From: RUG14300 sp964619685
GTDB lineage: Bacteria > Bacillota > Clostridia > Christensenellales > CAG-1252
NCBI GenBank assembly: GCA_964619685.1
Contig: CAZUET010000085.1
Location: forward strand, 1-8,238
Direction of reading: 5' to 3'
Length of the DNA: 8,238 nucleotides
The notes under the pieces were generated by a model. The model was not told the origin of the DNA, made no database searches, and was given only the letters and a program-made list of their open reading frames with translations. Below are positions 7,354 to 8,238 of this stretch, piece by piece. A program made the translations under genes and the position numbers. Numbering within the stretch: the first letter of the stretch is position 1; every line of letters starts with the position of its first letter.

Positions 7354-8238
7354 TTAATTTCCAAGCAATGCGGATATTTTACCGCAAAGATCGCCCTCAG
7401 CCATCTCGTTACATTGAAGTATTGCAGCAGAGATAGTCTTTGCTTTCGATGAACCGTGGCACTTTACAAATGGCTTTTTGATACCGACTAAGCCTGCTCC
7501 GCCATGCTCGGTATAGTCAAGCTTTTTCTTAAGTCCTTTAAGCACAGGCATCAAAAGTGCAGCACCGAGCTTTGCTCTAAGCGATGTTTTGATACTGTCT
7601 TTCAAGAGTTTAAATACCGCATTTGCAGTACCTTCTGCACTCTTAAGAGCGATATTTCCGTCGAAGCCATCGCATACGACTACATCGAATGAACCGCTTA
7701 GAATATCACGAGCCTCACAGCTTCCTACAAAGTTTAGGTTAGATTCGCTCAAAAGCTTAAAAGCGTTCTTAGTAAGTTCATTACCCTTAGTTGACTCCGC
7801 ACCGTTATTGAGAATACCTACTCTGGGGTTTTCGATTCCTCTTACCGCTTGCATATAAGCAACACCCATTTGTGCAAACTGAACGATATACTCGGGCGTA
7901 CAGTCTACATTAGCACCGCAATCGGCAAGTGCTACCGTTTTACCGTCAACAGTCGGCAATTCGGGAATCAAACAAGGTCGTGAAATACCCTCTAATCTCT
8001 TACAAACAAAATATCCTGCAGACAAAACTGCGCCCGACGAGCCGGCACTCACGCCACCGTCAACTAATCCGTCCTTTAATAATTGGAAGGTACGAACAAG
8101 GGATGAATCCTTTTTTCTACGAATAGCCATGACGGGATCCTCCTCACAGCTTATCACACTCTCCGCATTCTCATAATATATTCTATCGCCCGAATAATCC
8201 TTAGCAACCATTGGTTCGAGTATGCTTTGATTACCTAC
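7354..8238 (-). CDS. plsX: PlsX, acyl-ACP:phosphate acyltransferase, 5' end beyond the window
   Basis: Converts acyl-ACP and phosphate to acyl-phosphate, the donor used by PlsY to acylate glycerol-3-phosphate in the first step of phospholipid synthesis; a peripheral membrane enzyme. The frame stays open to base 8238. The 294 residues present align with Bacillus PlsX from its VGD motif (here VGN at the fragment start), so about 35 N-terminal residues, including the MGGDHAP-type motif, are missing. An ATG at 8211 is internal, since in-frame PlsX-like sequence continues upstream of it. Recognisable family motifs, numbered from the fragment start, include EDPVMAIRRKKDSS at 33-46, VSAGSSGA at 63-70 (usually SAGNTGA), DCGANVDCTPE at 106-116, KGNELTKNAF at 151-160, EARDIL at 175-180, CDGFDGNIALK at 189-199 and KCHGSS near the C-terminus. 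It is the first visible gene of a tight cluster with rnc. The acpP gene that commonly follows plsX in related genomes is absent here. Confidence 0.97.
   Translation of the reverse strand, partial: VGNQSILEPMVAKDYSGDRIYYENAESVISCEEDPVMAIRRKKDSSLVRTFQLLKDGLVDGGVSAGSSGAVLSAGYFVCKRLEGISRPCLIPELPTVDGKTVALADCGANVDCTPEYIVQFAQMGVAYMQAVRGIENPRVGILNNGAESTKGNELTKNAFKLLSESNLNFVGSCEARDILSGSFDVVVCDGFDGNIALKSAEGTANAVFKLLKDSIKTSLRAKLGAALLMPVLKGLKKKLDYTEHGGAGLVGIKKPFVKCHGSSKAKTISAAILQCNEMAEGDLCGKISALLGN

Noticed and set aside
7353..7364. TTG at 7364 as the rnc start, giving four extra residues
   Set aside because: It overlaps plsX, has no better ribosome binding site, and the ATG at 7352 gives the usual RNase III N-terminus next to the plsX stop.
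1..8238. An undescribed system (defence, mobile element, CRISPR, large RNA)
   Set aside because: Nearly all bases fall in recognisable housekeeping genes in one direction. The gaps are short and hold only ordinary expression signals, and I saw no repeat array, transposase, toxin-antitoxin pair or structured RNA.

Overview
This window is an AT-rich stretch of bacterial chromosome in which all six genes lie on the minus strand, so transcription runs from the right edge to the left edge. The gene set and order (plsX, rnc, smc, ftsY), the short FtsY made of little more than the NG domain, strong GGAGG-type ribosome binding sites and AT-biased codon use all suggest a Bacillota genome, probably class Clostridia and perhaps an uncultured gut lineage. 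The taxonomy is inference; no 16S or other taxonomic marker is present.

In transcription order: a 5'-truncated plsX (phospholipid synthesis) enters from the right edge. Its stop codon is one base from the start of rnc (RNase III). The end of rnc overlaps by 10 bases the start of an RlmI-family 23S rRNA cytosine methyltransferase gene. A 134-base AT-rich gap follows, holding a near-consensus vegetative promoter. It drives smc (chromosome condensation ATPase), whose TAA stop shares one base with the ATG of ftsY (SRP receptor). After ftsY there is a hairpin plus T-run, and then the start of a BaiN/HI0933-type FAD-dependent oxidoreductase gene that runs off the left edge.

The genes therefore fall into two translationally tight clusters, plsX-rnc-rlmI-like and smc-ftsY, separated by a promoter, plus a third unit behind a probable terminator. 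The clusters combine lipid precursor supply, rRNA processing and modification, chromosome organisation and membrane-protein targeting, all housekeeping functions. Every reading frame looks intact apart from truncation at the two window edges. I saw no mobile elements, CRISPR arrays, RNA genes, defence genes or biosynthetic clusters, and no gene-free stretch longer than 134 bases. I found no evidence of an undescribed system. The points worth a second look are modest: departures from the usual operon layout, an unusual residue in the RNase III signature, and the regulatory signals at the two intergenic gaps.
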